Shown in pieces: positions 7,441 through 16,006 of a DNA stretch of 55,744 nucleotides. The DNA is from an uncultured Clostridia bacterium. GTDB lineage: Bacteria; Bacillota; Clostridia; UBA1381. The translations under genes were made by a program, and so were the position numbers. Position 1 is the stretch's first letter. Every line of letters starts with the position of its first letter. The notes under the pieces were generated by a model that was not told the origin of the DNA, made no database searches, and saw nothing but the letters and a program-made list of their open reading frames with translations. The stretch lies in contig CAKSQL010000016.1 in NCBI GenBank assembly GCA_934486735.1, positions 1 through 55,744 on the forward strand, read 5' to 3'.

Positions 7441-10137
7441 TTATTTTTTGCTGAAAACAATCAGCTTATATGCTCCGTCCTCATCCTTATCGCCGTATAC
7501 CGAGCATGTGTATGCCGCCGTATCATCCGGAGCACCGATAACAAGATTATCTTCATCGGCTGCATTGATTATTTTTACATCCTTTGCAAGCTTTATCTCG
7601 CCTATCGAACCTGTCTCGGCTGAGTATGCCGCACCGTCAGCCGACTCGGCAGCCGGGGCAATGTCGATTTTCATTATCTTATTATCCGACACTTCATATG
7701 TTATAACGCGCTCGCGCGCCGGCTTTTTCGTATTGTCGTCGTTATAGATAAGCTTTTTAATCGCGTTTTCAAGGCTTTCGCCCTCCGAAACTGCCGACGC
7801 ATCGACAACGATTTTCTCAATCGCTCCGTCAAGGGTGAATACAACCGCGCCGTCGGCATCGGAATAATCATTTATAATCGCAAAGCTCTTGACTGCCGTC
7901 ACGGGAGTCACATCCTCGGCAGCAAACACTCTGCCGAAGCTGTCGAGATAAAGCTTATATGTATTGCCGACAAGCAATTTTGCGCTTTCGCCGAACCCGT
8001 TCGCAAAGCTGTACTCACCGCCGTCAACAGTGATTGTCTCTTTATCTGTGTTTATGCTCTCCAAAATACCCTCTTTGGTCTCTCTGCATGCATAAATCTC
8101 GTAAAAATCAGATTCGTTCAAAGCTTTACTTACATTATATTTAATGAGAAGAATATCATTTTCCTTAAGTTCGGAAACCGCGATTTTTTTATTGTCCATA
8201 TATACGCTGCATTTTGCCGAGGTATTGACTGCGCTCTTTGTCTCATCCGCCAGAATCAGCTCCACGCTGCCGCTGTTCACCGCCGCAATTTTTGCAGCTG
8301 TATAGTACGAAACGCTGACCTTGTTATATGTTCCGTCGCCTCTGCCGTCGAGTGTGATATCTCTTGCAGCTTTCAGATACTTATCGATATTTGCCGAATT
8401 GATTTCAACTTCCGCTTCGTTTACAAACAGTTTGAAATCCTTTGACAATTTATATCTTGTCGATGTCTCGTCATTTTCGTAAAAGCTTATCGACGGATTT
8501 GCCGAAATATTGCCCTCTCCATCGAAAATTTCTATCTTGTCCGCATTCAGCTTTGCCCCGTCGATTGTTTTTTCGTTCGGGAACTTCAGCCCATGCACTT
8601 TCTTCAATATCTTAAGAGCTTGTTCCTCTGTCATGTTGCTTTCAATCGATGCATCGTTTATAATCTCTTTTTCCTTGGCTATTTTAAGGCATTCGTTTAT
8701 CGTATCGAAACTATAGCCCAGTGCTTTCACCGCCGTAACGGCAGCAAATGCTGTTGTAGCATAAGATTCGGGATAGAAGCTTTTGTTTGTCTCGGTCTCC
8801 AGCAATTCGATTTTCGCTGCGGTGTTGACAGCGTCCGAATAAGGGTTGTCCGACTTGACATCGGTAAATGCGGAATCGGCATCCGAAACGATTTTTATTC
8901 CCGCTGCGTTCAAGAGTCTTTCAATCCATTCCTGTCTGCTCACTTCGCCGCTCTTTTTGCTGTCGGGATTTACAAACGAGTTATCGAGTGCAAGTCCGAA
9001 TATCGGTGTAACCGATACGCTTTTGCCCGGCATTGTATATGTTGTGCTTGCGGATGTCTTATCCTTAAAGCTGCCGAGTCCGTTCTCTGCATACCACTCT
9101 GTGAACACATAACCGTCATTCGGCGTTGCGGAAATTTTCACCTTGTCGCCGCGCTCATACTTGCCCTCCGCCGAGGTGTTGACCGTTCCGTTTTTAACAT
9201 CGGCAAATGAGAAGTTGTATCTTGTTATCGTAGAAGAACTGCCTCCGCTTCCGCTGCTGCCGCTGCCCTTGCTGCTTCCCGAGTTGATATTGCCTATTCC
9301 TGCATATGCGCCGTTTATGGCATAAGTGCCCGAGAACGTCTTGCTCGAAATTACGCCGCTCTTTATTGCAGCAGCCTTTATTGTAGTGCTTTTCGACACA
9401 GTGATTTCGCCGTTGTATTCATTGGAAACTATTGTCGGTTCGGTGCCGTCGGTGGTGTAGTATATGCTTACTCCCTTTATCGGAGTGCTGAGCTTAACCT
9501 TTTGAATCGACGTATATGTGCCCGGTGCAGGATCCGCCGCCGGAACGGCAATCAGCTTTTCCGCCGCATTGAAAACCATCATCGCAATGTCTCCGCGAAC
9601 AGCAATCTGCCCTTTTGACTGCTCGGATTTTTCAGTGATTCCGCTGTTTTGAGCGGCGGTTATGTAAGGTGCCGACCAATCAGCCTCGTTAAAGACAATA
9701 TCCTTGCCGAGACCTGCCGCGCAGACCAGCATTTTCACCGCTTCTTCATATTTGACATTATCGGACGGGCGGAACGTTCCGTCCCCGTCTCCGCTTATAA
9801 TTCCGGCAGCGCTTGCAATATTTATGAATCCCTTTGCCCAGTGACTGTCCTCAACATCGGTAAATTTCGACTCTCCCCCGGCTGTCGGATCTGATTTGTC
9901 CTTGCCCAGAATCGTGCATATTATCGATGCCATTTCGGCTCTTGTGATATTTTTTTCGGGAGCGAATGTGCCGTCGCCGTATCCCGACAGAATACCGAGC
10001 GCATAAAGCGAATTAGCCGCCTGAGCGTAATATACTCCCTCGGCAACATCGCTGAACGCCGTTTGTTCCTCCGCCATTGCCGGGATTGCCGAGCAGGTTA
10101 TCGCCGCTGCCATGATGATGCTTAGTTGTTTTTTCAT
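7441..10137 (-). CDS. N-terminal SLH-domain surface protein
   Basis: An 898-aa exported protein. Residues 1-22 are a signal peptide ending AMA. Two clear SLH domains follow: FSDVAEGVYYAQAANSL with GYGDGTFAPEKNITRAEMA, and FTDVEDSHWAKGFI with GDGDGTFRPSDNVKYEEA; a third, degenerate one comes next. SLH domains bind pyruvylated secondary cell-wall polymer. Residues about 205-275 resemble a chitobiase-type C-terminal repeat (YYTTDGTEPT). A Gly/Ser linker follows, then an InlB-type B-repeat (GTVNTSAEGKYERGDKVKISATPNDGYVFTEWY). A second SLH-like stretch (FTDVKSDNPYSDAVNTAAKI) and beta-rich repeats fill the remainder. No catalytic domain is recognised, so it is probably a structural or S-layer-like coat protein. 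Its promoter (10335-10363) gives a leader of about 190 nt. Confidence 0.85.
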   Translation of the reverse strand: MKKQLSIIMAAAITCSAIPAMAEEQTAFSDVAEGVYYAQAANSLYALGILSGYGDGTFAPEKNITRAEMASIICTILGKDKSDPTAGGESKFTDVEDSHWAKGFINIASAAGIISGDGDGTFRPSDNVKYEEAVKMLVCAAGLGKDIVFNEADWSAPYITAAQNSGITEKSEQSKGQIAVRGDIAMMVFNAAEKLIAVPAADPAPGTYTSIQKVKLSTPIKGVSIYYTTDGTEPTIVSNEYNGEITVSKSTTIKAAAIKSGVISSKTFSGTYAINGAYAGIGNINSGSSKGSGSSGSGGSSSTITRYNFSFADVKNGTVNTSAEGKYERGDKVKISATPNDGYVFTEWYAENGLGSFKDKTSASTTYTMPGKSVSVTPIFGLALDNSFVNPDSKKSGEVSRQEWIERLLNAAGIKIVSDADSAFTDVKSDNPYSDAVNTAAKIELLETETNKSFYPESYATTAFAAVTAVKALGYSFDTINECLKIAKEKEIINDASIESNMTEEQALKILKKVHGLKFPNEKTIDGAKLNADKIEIFDGEGNISANPSISFYENDETSTRYKLSKDFKLFVNEAEVEINSANIDKYLKAARDITLDGRGDGTYNKVSVSYYTAAKIAAVNSGSVELILADETKSAVNTSAKCSVYMDNKKIAVSELKENDILLIKYNVSKALNESDFYEIYACRETKEGILESINTDKETITVDGGEYSFANGFGESAKLLVGNTYKLYLDSFGRVFAAEDVTPVTAVKSFAIINDYSDADGAVVFTLDGAIEKIVVDASAVSEGESLENAIKKLIYNDDNTKKPARERVITYEVSDNKIMKIDIAPAAESADGAAYSAETGSIGEIKLAKDVKIINAADEDNLVIGAPDDTAAYTCSVYGDKDEDGAYKLIVFSKK

Positions 10138-10334
10138 TTTTGTTCTTCCTTTCGTTTTTATTAAATGCTGTTCACTATATAAAACAAATAAAGATTCCGA
10201 AATTCTTCAAAAATTTTTTATTTTTTTAATTTTTAGTTAAACTGCACTAAACGCAAGATGCTTTATTGTGAAATATTACTCAAAACATTTGTATATAAAA
10301 AAATCTATGTTCAAATAATACTTCGCATAAATTA

Positions 10335-10363
10335 ATAATATCATATATGCCAATTGCTGTCAA
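10335..10363 (-). promoter_or_regulatory. promoter of the SLH protein gene
   Basis: On the minus strand TTGACA (10358-10363), 17-bp spacer, TATTAT (10335-10340). A long AT-rich untranslated leader of about 190 nt follows, as is common for abundant S-layer mRNAs. The rest of the 445-base gap to the str operon is AT-rich and shows no gene. Confidence 0.7.
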
Positions 10364-10495
10364 TAAAATTTGCAAAATTTAATTAAAAAAAGAATAGATT
10401 TATCGTCAAAAGAACAATAAAACAAAATATTCGCCAACGATTTTTGGGAGTTATAACATAAATTTTCTTTTTTTTTAAATAATTCGGAAAAAGTC

Positions 10496-10524
10496 TTGCA
10501 TTTCATTGATTTTTTTGGTATACT
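10496..10524 (+). promoter_or_regulatory. promoter of the str operon
   Basis: TTGCAT (10496-10501), 17-bp spacer, TATACT (10519-10524), about 55 nt before the first gene. Confidence 0.7.
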
Positions 10525-10582
10525 TATATATACTGGACTGTAATATGGACAGAATTTGACATGAGAAAGGAAGCCGACGGCA

Positions 10583-10828
10583 ATGATAAACGACGCTGAA
10601 AAGAGAAATCTCAAGGCAGGATTTAAAGAAGTTATGAATTTAATATCCGAAAAACGTGCCGCCAAGGTTGTACTCGCAGCAGACTGCGATGACAAGATAA
10701 AGACTCCTGTTCTCGAAGCGGCAAATGCCGCGGGAATCACCGTTGAATATGCCGAAACAATGCGTGAGCTGGGAAAGGCTTGCGGAATAGATGTCGGCGC
10801 GTCCTGTGCAGCCATGTTAAAATTTTAG
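10583..10828 (+). CDS. L7Ae/L30e-family RNA-binding protein (YbxF-like)
   Basis: An 81-aa small basic/hydrophobic protein of the L7Ae family, which binds kink-turn RNA. The pattern KAAKVVLAADCDDKIK-like (residues about 27-42) followed by TVEYAETMRELGKACGIDVGASCAAML is the typical L7Ae core, with the GKACGIDVGA region forming the RNA-contacting loop. In Bacillus the equivalent gene (ybxF/rplGB) also lies directly upstream of rpsL, which supports the assignment. Its exact role on the ribosome is not settled. AAAGGA lies upstream of the ATG. It is the first gene of the str operon, 60 nt before rpsL. Confidence 0.88.
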   Translation: MINDAEKRNLKAGFKEVMNLISEKRAAKVVLAADCDDKIKTPVLEAANAAGITVEYAETMRELGKACGIDVGASCAAMLKF

Positions 10829-10888
10829 GTTATACCGCGTTTTTCGCGTTATAATAAATATCAAAAAGAAAGAGAGGTGTAACACGGT

Positions 10889-11311
10889 ATGCCTACATTT
10901 AATCAATTGGTAAGAAAGGGCAGACAGACTTCCGTAAAGAAATCAACTGCTCCTGCACTTCAAAAGAGCCTTAACTCTTTGAAGAAAAAGACCAACGACC
11001 TCAGCTCTCCTCAAAAGAGAGGCGTTTGTACGGCTGTAAGAACCGCAACTCCGAAAAAGCCTAACTCGGCTCTGAGAAAAATCGCCAGAGTTAAGCTGAC
11101 CAACGGAATCGAAGTAACAGCTTACATTCCGGGTATCGGTCACAATCTTCAGGAACACAGCGTTGTATTGATAAGAGGCGGAAGAGTAAAAGACCTTCCG
11201 GGTACCAGATACCACATTATCAGAGGTACACTCGATACGCAGGGTGTTGCAAAGAGAATGCAGAGCCGTTCAAAGTACGGCGCTAAGAGACCTAAGCCTG
11301 AAAAGAAATAA
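10889..11311 (+). CDS. rpsL: 30S ribosomal protein S12
   Basis: A 140-aa S12 protein of the decoding centre. It starts MPTFNQLVRKGR and contains PKKPNSALRKIARVKLTNG, the PGIGHNLQEHSVVLIRGG stretch and the RVKDLPGTRYHIIRG loop. The two lysines whose substitution confers streptomycin resistance in other bacteria (in PKKPNS and in GRVKDLPG) are the wild-type residues here, so a drug-sensitive S12 is predicted. Length and end (KYGAKRPKPEKK) are ordinary. AGAGAGGTG serves as SD. Confidence 0.98.
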   Translation: MPTFNQLVRKGRQTSVKKSTAPALQKSLNSLKKKTNDLSSPQKRGVCTAVRTATPKKPNSALRKIARVKLTNGIEVTAYIPGIGHNLQEHSVVLIRGGRVKDLPGTRYHIIRGTLDTQGVAKRMQSRSKYGAKRPKPEKK

Positions 11312-11481
11312 GTCTCTTGTAAAAAACGTATCACATGATTAGTGCATATCGGGTTATATCTATAATATAGTATAAATCGTATACGCACATACGGAGCTTT
11401 GAAAAAATAAGCTCAGAGTACCGGTGATATTCATTAAACGGCGGTCTTGTGCCGTCAATTATTATGAAGGAGGGAAGTAAC

Positions 11482-11952
11482 GTGCCAAGAAAAGGTTATA
11501 TTGCAAAAAGAGAAGTTCTCGCCGATCCTATCTACAACAGCGTGGTTGTTACAAAACTTATAAATAATATCATGCTCGACGGTAAAAAGGGTGTTGCGCA
11601 GAGAATTGTATATGATGCATTCGACATCATAAAGGAAAAAACCGGCCGCGAGCCTTTGGAAGTTTTCGAAGAAGCTCTCGACGCTATCATGCCTGTACTC
11701 GAAGTAAAGGCAAGACGTGTCGGCGGTGCAACATATCAGGTTCCTATGGAAGTTCGTCCTGAAAGAAGACAGACTCTCGGACTCAGATGGTTGACTCGCT
11801 ACTCAAGAGAACGCAACGAAAAGACAATGAAAGAAAGACTTGCAAACGAGCTTTTGGACGCTCTTAACGGAACCGGCGGTTCGGTTAAAAAGCGTGAGGA
11901 TACTCATAAAATGGCTGAAGCTAACAGAGCTTTTGCACATTATCGCTGGTAG
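11482..11952 (+). CDS. rpsG: 30S ribosomal protein S7
   Basis: A 156-aa S7 protein, the primary 16S rRNA 3'-domain binder that nucleates head assembly and represses its own operon in other bacteria. I set the start at the GTG of 11482 because AAGGAGGG lies 7 nt upstream and the product then begins PRKGYIAKREVLADPIYNS, giving the standard length. An in-frame ATG further upstream would place the SD inside the gene. Conserved RRVGGATYQVPMEVRPERR and the C-terminal HKMAEANRAFAHYRW are present. The 170-bp gap after rpsL holds a small ACGGC/GCCGT hairpin just before the SD, which could be the autoregulatory S7 site (inference). Confidence 0.97.
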   Translation: MPRKGYIAKREVLADPIYNSVVVTKLINNIMLDGKKGVAQRIVYDAFDIIKEKTGREPLEVFEEALDAIMPVLEVKARRVGGATYQVPMEVRPERRQTLGLRWLTRYSRERNEKTMKERLANELLDALNGTGGSVKKREDTHKMAEANRAFAHYRW

Positions 11953-12028
11953 TATCCGAATCAAAAGACATAATTTACAAAAAAATGAGTTCTTCGTTTA
12001 AAAAACGTAGGAAAGGAGGACGTATAAT

Positions 12029-14110
12029 ATGGGTAGACAGTATTCACTTGAGAATACAAGAAATATCGGTATCATGGCTCATATTGATGCCGGTAAGACA
12101 ACAACTACAGAAAGAATTCTCTACTATACGGGAATTAACCATAAAATCGGTGAAACACACGAAGGCGCCGCTACCATGGACTGGATGGCTCAGGAGCAGG
12201 AGCGCGGCATAACAATCACATCCGCTGCTACCACATGTTTCTGGAAAGGCAAGAGAATCAATATCATAGATACTCCGGGACACGTTGACTTCACAGTCGA
12301 AGTTCAGCGTTCATTGAGAGTCCTTGACGGTTCGGTAACCGTAATGTGTGCAAAGGGCGGCGTTGAGCCTCAGTCTGAGACTGTTTGGCGTCAGGCAAAC
12401 GACTATAATGTTCCTCGTATGATTTATGTAAACAAGATGGACATTATGGGCGCTGACTTCTTCAACGTTCTTAACATGGTTAAAGAGCGTCTGCATGCAA
12501 ACGGCGTTCCCATTCAGCTCCCTATCGGTGCTGAGGAAACATTCAAAGGTATCATCGACCTTATGACCATGAAAGCCGAAGTATACTACGACGACATGGG
12601 TAAAGATGTCCGCGAGGAGGAAATCCCCGACGATCTGAAAGAATTGGCAGAGGAATACAGATCTTCAATGGTAGAGGCAATTGCCGAAACCGATGAAGAA
12701 TTGATGATGAAGTATCTTGAGGGTGAGGAGCTTACGGTTGATGAGCTTAAGAAAGCACTCAGAAAAGCTACCATCGATAACGAAATTGTTCCTATGCTCT
12801 GCGGAACATCCTACAGAAACAAGGGTGTTCAGATGCTGTTGGACGCTATAAACGACTATATGCCGGCTCCGACAGATATCCCGCACATCAAGGGCGTTGA
12901 CCCCGATACAGGCGAGGAGGACGAGCGTCCGTCATCCGACGATGCACCGTTCTCGGCATTGGCATTCAAGATTGCAACCGACCCGTTTGTTGGTAAAATC
13001 TGTTTCTTCAGAGTTTACTCAGGAACGGTTGAAGCAGGCTCATATGTTCTGAACGCTTCCAAGGGCAACAAAGAGCGTATGGGAAGAATTCTGCAAATGC
13101 ACGCTAATCACAGAGAAGATATTCCTATCGTTTATTCCGGAGATATTGCAGCAGCAGTAGGTCTTAAGAATACAACAACAGGTGATACACTCTGCGATGA
13201 AAAGCATCCTATAATATTGGAGTCCATGGACTTCCCCGAACCTGTTATCCGCGTTGCTATCGAGCCGAAAACCAAGGCAGGTCAGGAAAAGATGGGTATC
13301 GCTTTGGCAAAACTCGCCGAAGAAGATCCTACATTCAAGACTTATACCGATGAGGAAACAGGTCAGACAATTATCGCCGGAATGGGTGAGCTGCATCTGG
13401 AAATCATTGTTGACAGACTTTTGAGAGAGTTCAAGGTAGAAGCAAATGTCGGCGAGCCGCAGGTTTCTTACCGCGAGGCCATCAGAAAGACAGTCAACAT
13501 CGAAAACAAGTATGCTCGTCAGTCGGGTGGTAAAGGTCAGTACGGTCACGTACTCTTGAAGCTTGAGCCTATGGAAGAGGGTAAGGGCTACGAATTTGTA
13601 AACGCTATCGTCGGCGGTGCTATTCCTAAGGAATATATCCCCGCAGTTGATGCCGGTGTACAGGGCGCAATGCAGTCCGGTGTATTGGCAGGCTATAATG
13701 TTGTTGACGTAAGAGTTACACTTTATGACGGTTCTTATCACGAAGTCGACTCTTCGGAAATGGCATTTAAGATTGCTGCATCTATGGCGTTTAAAGAAGG
13801 TATGAAGAAAGCTGATCCGGTTATCAAAGAGCCTATCATGCTTGTAAACGTAATCATGCCTGATGAATACCTCGGCGATGTTATGGGCGACCTTAACTCA
13901 AGACGCGGTATGATTCAGAAGATGGAAGCAATTTCGGGCGGTGCACAGAGAATCACAGCTATGGTTCCTCTGTCAGAAATGTTCGGATATGCTACAGAGT
14001 TGCGTTCAAGAACACAGGGCCGCGGACAGTATACTATGGAGCCTTCTCATTATTCTGAAGTTCCGAAGTCAATTCAGGAGAAGATTATTAACGAAAGAAC
14101 AAAGAAATAA
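12029..14110 (+). CDS. fusA: translation elongation factor G
   Basis: A 693-aa GTPase that drives ribosomal translocation and, with RRF, recycling. The G1 motif AHIDAGKTTTTERIL lies near residue 17, followed by switch II DTPGHVDF and NKMD. Later come the domain II-V hallmarks, including GMGELHLEIIVDRLLREF and the C-terminal region with MFGYATELRSRTQGRGQYTME. The length is that of canonical EF-G1, not the shorter paralogues. AAAGGAGG lies 10 nt upstream of the ATG. It is the fourth gene of the str operon. Confidence 0.98.
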   Translation: MGRQYSLENTRNIGIMAHIDAGKTTTTERILYYTGINHKIGETHEGAATMDWMAQEQERGITITSAATTCFWKGKRINIIDTPGHVDFTVEVQRSLRVLDGSVTVMCAKGGVEPQSETVWRQANDYNVPRMIYVNKMDIMGADFFNVLNMVKERLHANGVPIQLPIGAEETFKGIIDLMTMKAEVYYDDMGKDVREEEIPDDLKELAEEYRSSMVEAIAETDEELMMKYLEGEELTVDELKKALRKATIDNEIVPMLCGTSYRNKGVQMLLDAINDYMPAPTDIPHIKGVDPDTGEEDERPSSDDAPFSALAFKIATDPFVGKICFFRVYSGTVEAGSYVLNASKGNKERMGRILQMHANHREDIPIVYSGDIAAAVGLKNTTTGDTLCDEKHPIILESMDFPEPVIRVAIEPKTKAGQEKMGIALAKLAEEDPTFKTYTDEETGQTIIAGMGELHLEIIVDRLLREFKVEANVGEPQVSYREAIRKTVNIENKYARQSGGKGQYGHVLLKLEPMEEGKGYEFVNAIVGGAIPKEYIPAVDAGVQGAMQSGVLAGYNVVDVRVTLYDGSYHEVDSSEMAFKIAASMAFKEGMKKADPVIKEPIMLVNVIMPDEYLGDVMGDLNSRRGMIQKMEAISGGAQRITAMVPLSEMFGYATELRSRTQGRGQYTMEPSHYSEVPKSIQEKIINERTKK

Positions 14111-14131
14111 TGGCAAATTTTCAAAAAAGAC

Positions 14132-14160
14132 TTGATTTTTTTGAAAAAATACAGTACAAT
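14132..14160 (+). promoter_or_regulatory. internal promoter of tuf
   Basis: TTGATT (14132-14137), 17-bp spacer, TACAAT (14155-14160), in the 122-bp fusA-tuf gap. It would allow extra EF-Tu expression. Confidence 0.6.
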
Positions 14161-14232
14161 AGTATTAGTTAATTTTTTATTAATAAACATGGGCGGCTTG
14201 CCGCTCTGTGTTAAACAAGGAGGAATTTAACA

Positions 14233-15435
14233 ATGGCAAAGGAAAAATTTGAAAGAAACAAACCCCACGTAAACATTGGTACAATCGGACACGTTGACCA
14301 TGGTAAGACAACTCTTACAGCTGCAATCACAAAGGTTTTGGCTCTTAAGGGTCAGGCTAAGTTTGAAGCTTATGACATGATCGATAAGGCTCCGGAAGAA
14401 AGAGAAAGAGGTATCACAATCTCTACAGCTCACGTTGAGTATGAGACAGACAATCGTCACTATGCTCACGTTGACTGCCCGGGACACGCTGACTATGTTA
14501 AAAACATGATCACAGGTGCTGCTCAGATGGACGGCGCTATCCTGGTTGTTTCCGCTGCTGACGGTCCTATGCCTCAGACAAGAGAGCACATCCTGCTTTC
14601 ACGTCAGGTTGGCGTACCTTATATCGTAGTATTCATGAACAAGGCTGACCAGGTTGACGATCCTGAATTGATGGAACTCGTTGAAATGGAAATCAGAGAC
14701 CTGTTGAATGAGTATGACTTCCCCGGTGATGATACACCTATCGTTTCGGGTTCTGCTCTGCAGGTTCTTGAGTCTTCTTCAACAGATATCAACGCTCCGG
14801 AATACAAGTGCATTCTTGACTTGATGGACGCTGTTGACAGCTACATCCCGACACCGGACAGAAAGGCAGACCTGCCCTTCCTGATGCCGATCGAGGATAT
14901 CTTCTCAATCACAGGCCGTGGTACAGTTGCTACAGGTAGAGTTGAGAGAGGTCAGCTTAAGGTCAACGAAGAAGTTGAAATCGTTGGTTTGACAGAAGAA
15001 AAGAGAAAAGTTGTTGTAACAGGTATCGAAATGTTCAGAAAGCTTCTTGACTATGCTGAAGCAGGTGATAACATCGGTGCATTGCTGCGTGGTGTTCAGA
15101 GAACAGAGATCGAGCGTGGACAGGTACTTGCAAAGCCGGGTACAATTCATCCGCACACAAAGTTCAAGGGTGAAGTTTACGTTCTGACAAAGGAAGAAGG
15201 CGGCCGTCATACACCGTTCTTCAACAACTACAGACCTCAGTTCTATTTCAGAACAACTGACGTTACAGGCGTTATCAAATTGCCGGAAGGCACAGAGATG
15301 TGCATGCCGGGCGATAACGTTAAGATGGAAGTTGAGCTTATCACACCTATCGCTATCGAAAAAGGTTTGAGATTCGCTATCCGTGAAGGCGGAAGAACAG
15401 TTGGTTCGGGTGTCGTTTCGGAAATCGAAGGCTAA
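14233..15435 (+). CDS. tuf: translation elongation factor Tu
   Basis: A 400-aa GTPase that delivers aminoacyl-tRNA to the ribosomal A site. It contains G1 GHVDHGKTTLTAAIT, the switch I region PEERERGITISTAHVEYE, switch II DCPGHADY, NKAD, and the domain II/III segments typical of EF-Tu (GRGTVATGRVERG, RPQFYFRTTDVTG, REGGRTVGSGVV). AAGGAGG precedes the ATG. It ends the str operon and is followed by a strong terminator. Codon use is strongly biased, as expected for the most abundant protein. Confidence 0.98.
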   Translation: MAKEKFERNKPHVNIGTIGHVDHGKTTLTAAITKVLALKGQAKFEAYDMIDKAPEERERGITISTAHVEYETDNRHYAHVDCPGHADYVKNMITGAAQMDGAILVVSAADGPMPQTREHILLSRQVGVPYIVVFMNKADQVDDPELMELVEMEIRDLLNEYDFPGDDTPIVSGSALQVLESSSTDINAPEYKCILDLMDAVDSYIPTPDRKADLPFLMPIEDIFSITGRGTVATGRVERGQLKVNEEVEIVGLTEEKRKVVVTGIEMFRKLLDYAEAGDNIGALLRGVQRTEIERGQVLAKPGTIHPHTKFKGEVYVLTKEEGGRHTPFFNNYRPQFYFRTTDVTGVIKLPEGTEMCMPGDNVKMEVELITPIAIEKGLRFAIREGGRTVGSGVVSEIEG

Positions 15436-15457
15436 TTTAATACAGCTAAAATGGCTT

Positions 15458-15493
15458 GGCTATGCGGTTTGTACCGCATAGCCTTGTTTTTTA
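15458..15493 (+). terminator. terminator of the str operon
   Basis: GGCTATGCGGT pairs with ACCGCATAGCC (11 bp, TTGT loop), followed by TTGTTTTTT. Confidence 0.93.
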
Positions 15494-15534
15494 CTTTTGT
15501 ATTTTAACCCTCAAAATCGGCTTTGACTGATTTT

Positions 15535-15563
15535 TTGACTGATCTTTTGTAATTCATGATAAT
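15535..15563 (+). promoter_or_regulatory. candidate promoter in the gap after tuf
   Basis: TTGACT (15535-15540), 17-bp spacer, GATAAT (15558-15563). No open reading frame follows. The next notable object is the possible structured RNA at 15635-15710. Confidence 0.4.
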
Positions 15564-15634
15564 AAGATAATGAAAAATATAGTTCGTTAGAATATAAAAA
15601 CAACAACTCTCTGACGCCAAAATAAGACACATCA

Positions 15635-15710
15635 GGAGGCTTTTAGGCACTAAATAGGTGAATATAGGCTGAGACGGCAAAAATGAAGGACTGCCGATTT
15701 TAGAGCCTCC
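15635..15710 (+). ncRNA. possible structured RNA, unassigned
   Basis: GGAGGCT (15635-15641) pairs with AGCCTCC (15704-15710), enclosing a second hairpin CGGCA (15675-15679)/TGCCG (15692-15696). A promoter-like sequence lies about 70 nt upstream, and T-rich sequence (TGTGATATTTTTTTCT) follows. There is no coding potential. It could also be an unrelated repeat; I recognise no known RNA family. Confidence 0.3.
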
Positions 15711-15857
15711 ATTAATTTGTGATATTTTTTTCTATATTAATTTGACAAAATAGCTTTTAAAATCTTCGCTTTTGGGATTAAAATCATTTTAATTTTTTTG
15801 TAACTATAAACAGTATAATTAATATCAAAGTACCAAATATTTCACCGCAGTAAAAGC

Positions 15858-15919
15858 AAAAATCCGTCTCTCAAAATCCCGCCCCTTTTGGGGCGCAGAA
15901 TTTTGAGAAACGGATTTTT
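15858..15919. terminator. long bidirectional terminator hairpin
   Basis: Nested complementary blocks AAAAATCCGT/ACGGATTTTT, TCTCAAAAT/ATTTTGAGA and GCCCC/GGGGC form a long hairpin with A- and T-tracts on both sides. It serves the leftward regulator gene at 16007 and could also stop rightward transcripts. Confidence 0.8.
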
Positions 15920-16006
15920 AATACGGATGACCGGCAAAAGGCTATAGTCATTCAAAGGCAGCAAGCCGAATTTATGTCCTTTTATTCCGATTATTTTCGG
16001 CTGCCC

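Noticed and set aside
11449..11481. Upstream in-frame start for rpsG
   Set aside because: It would place AAGGAGGG inside the gene and add residues absent from S7; the GTG at 11482 gives the standard protein.
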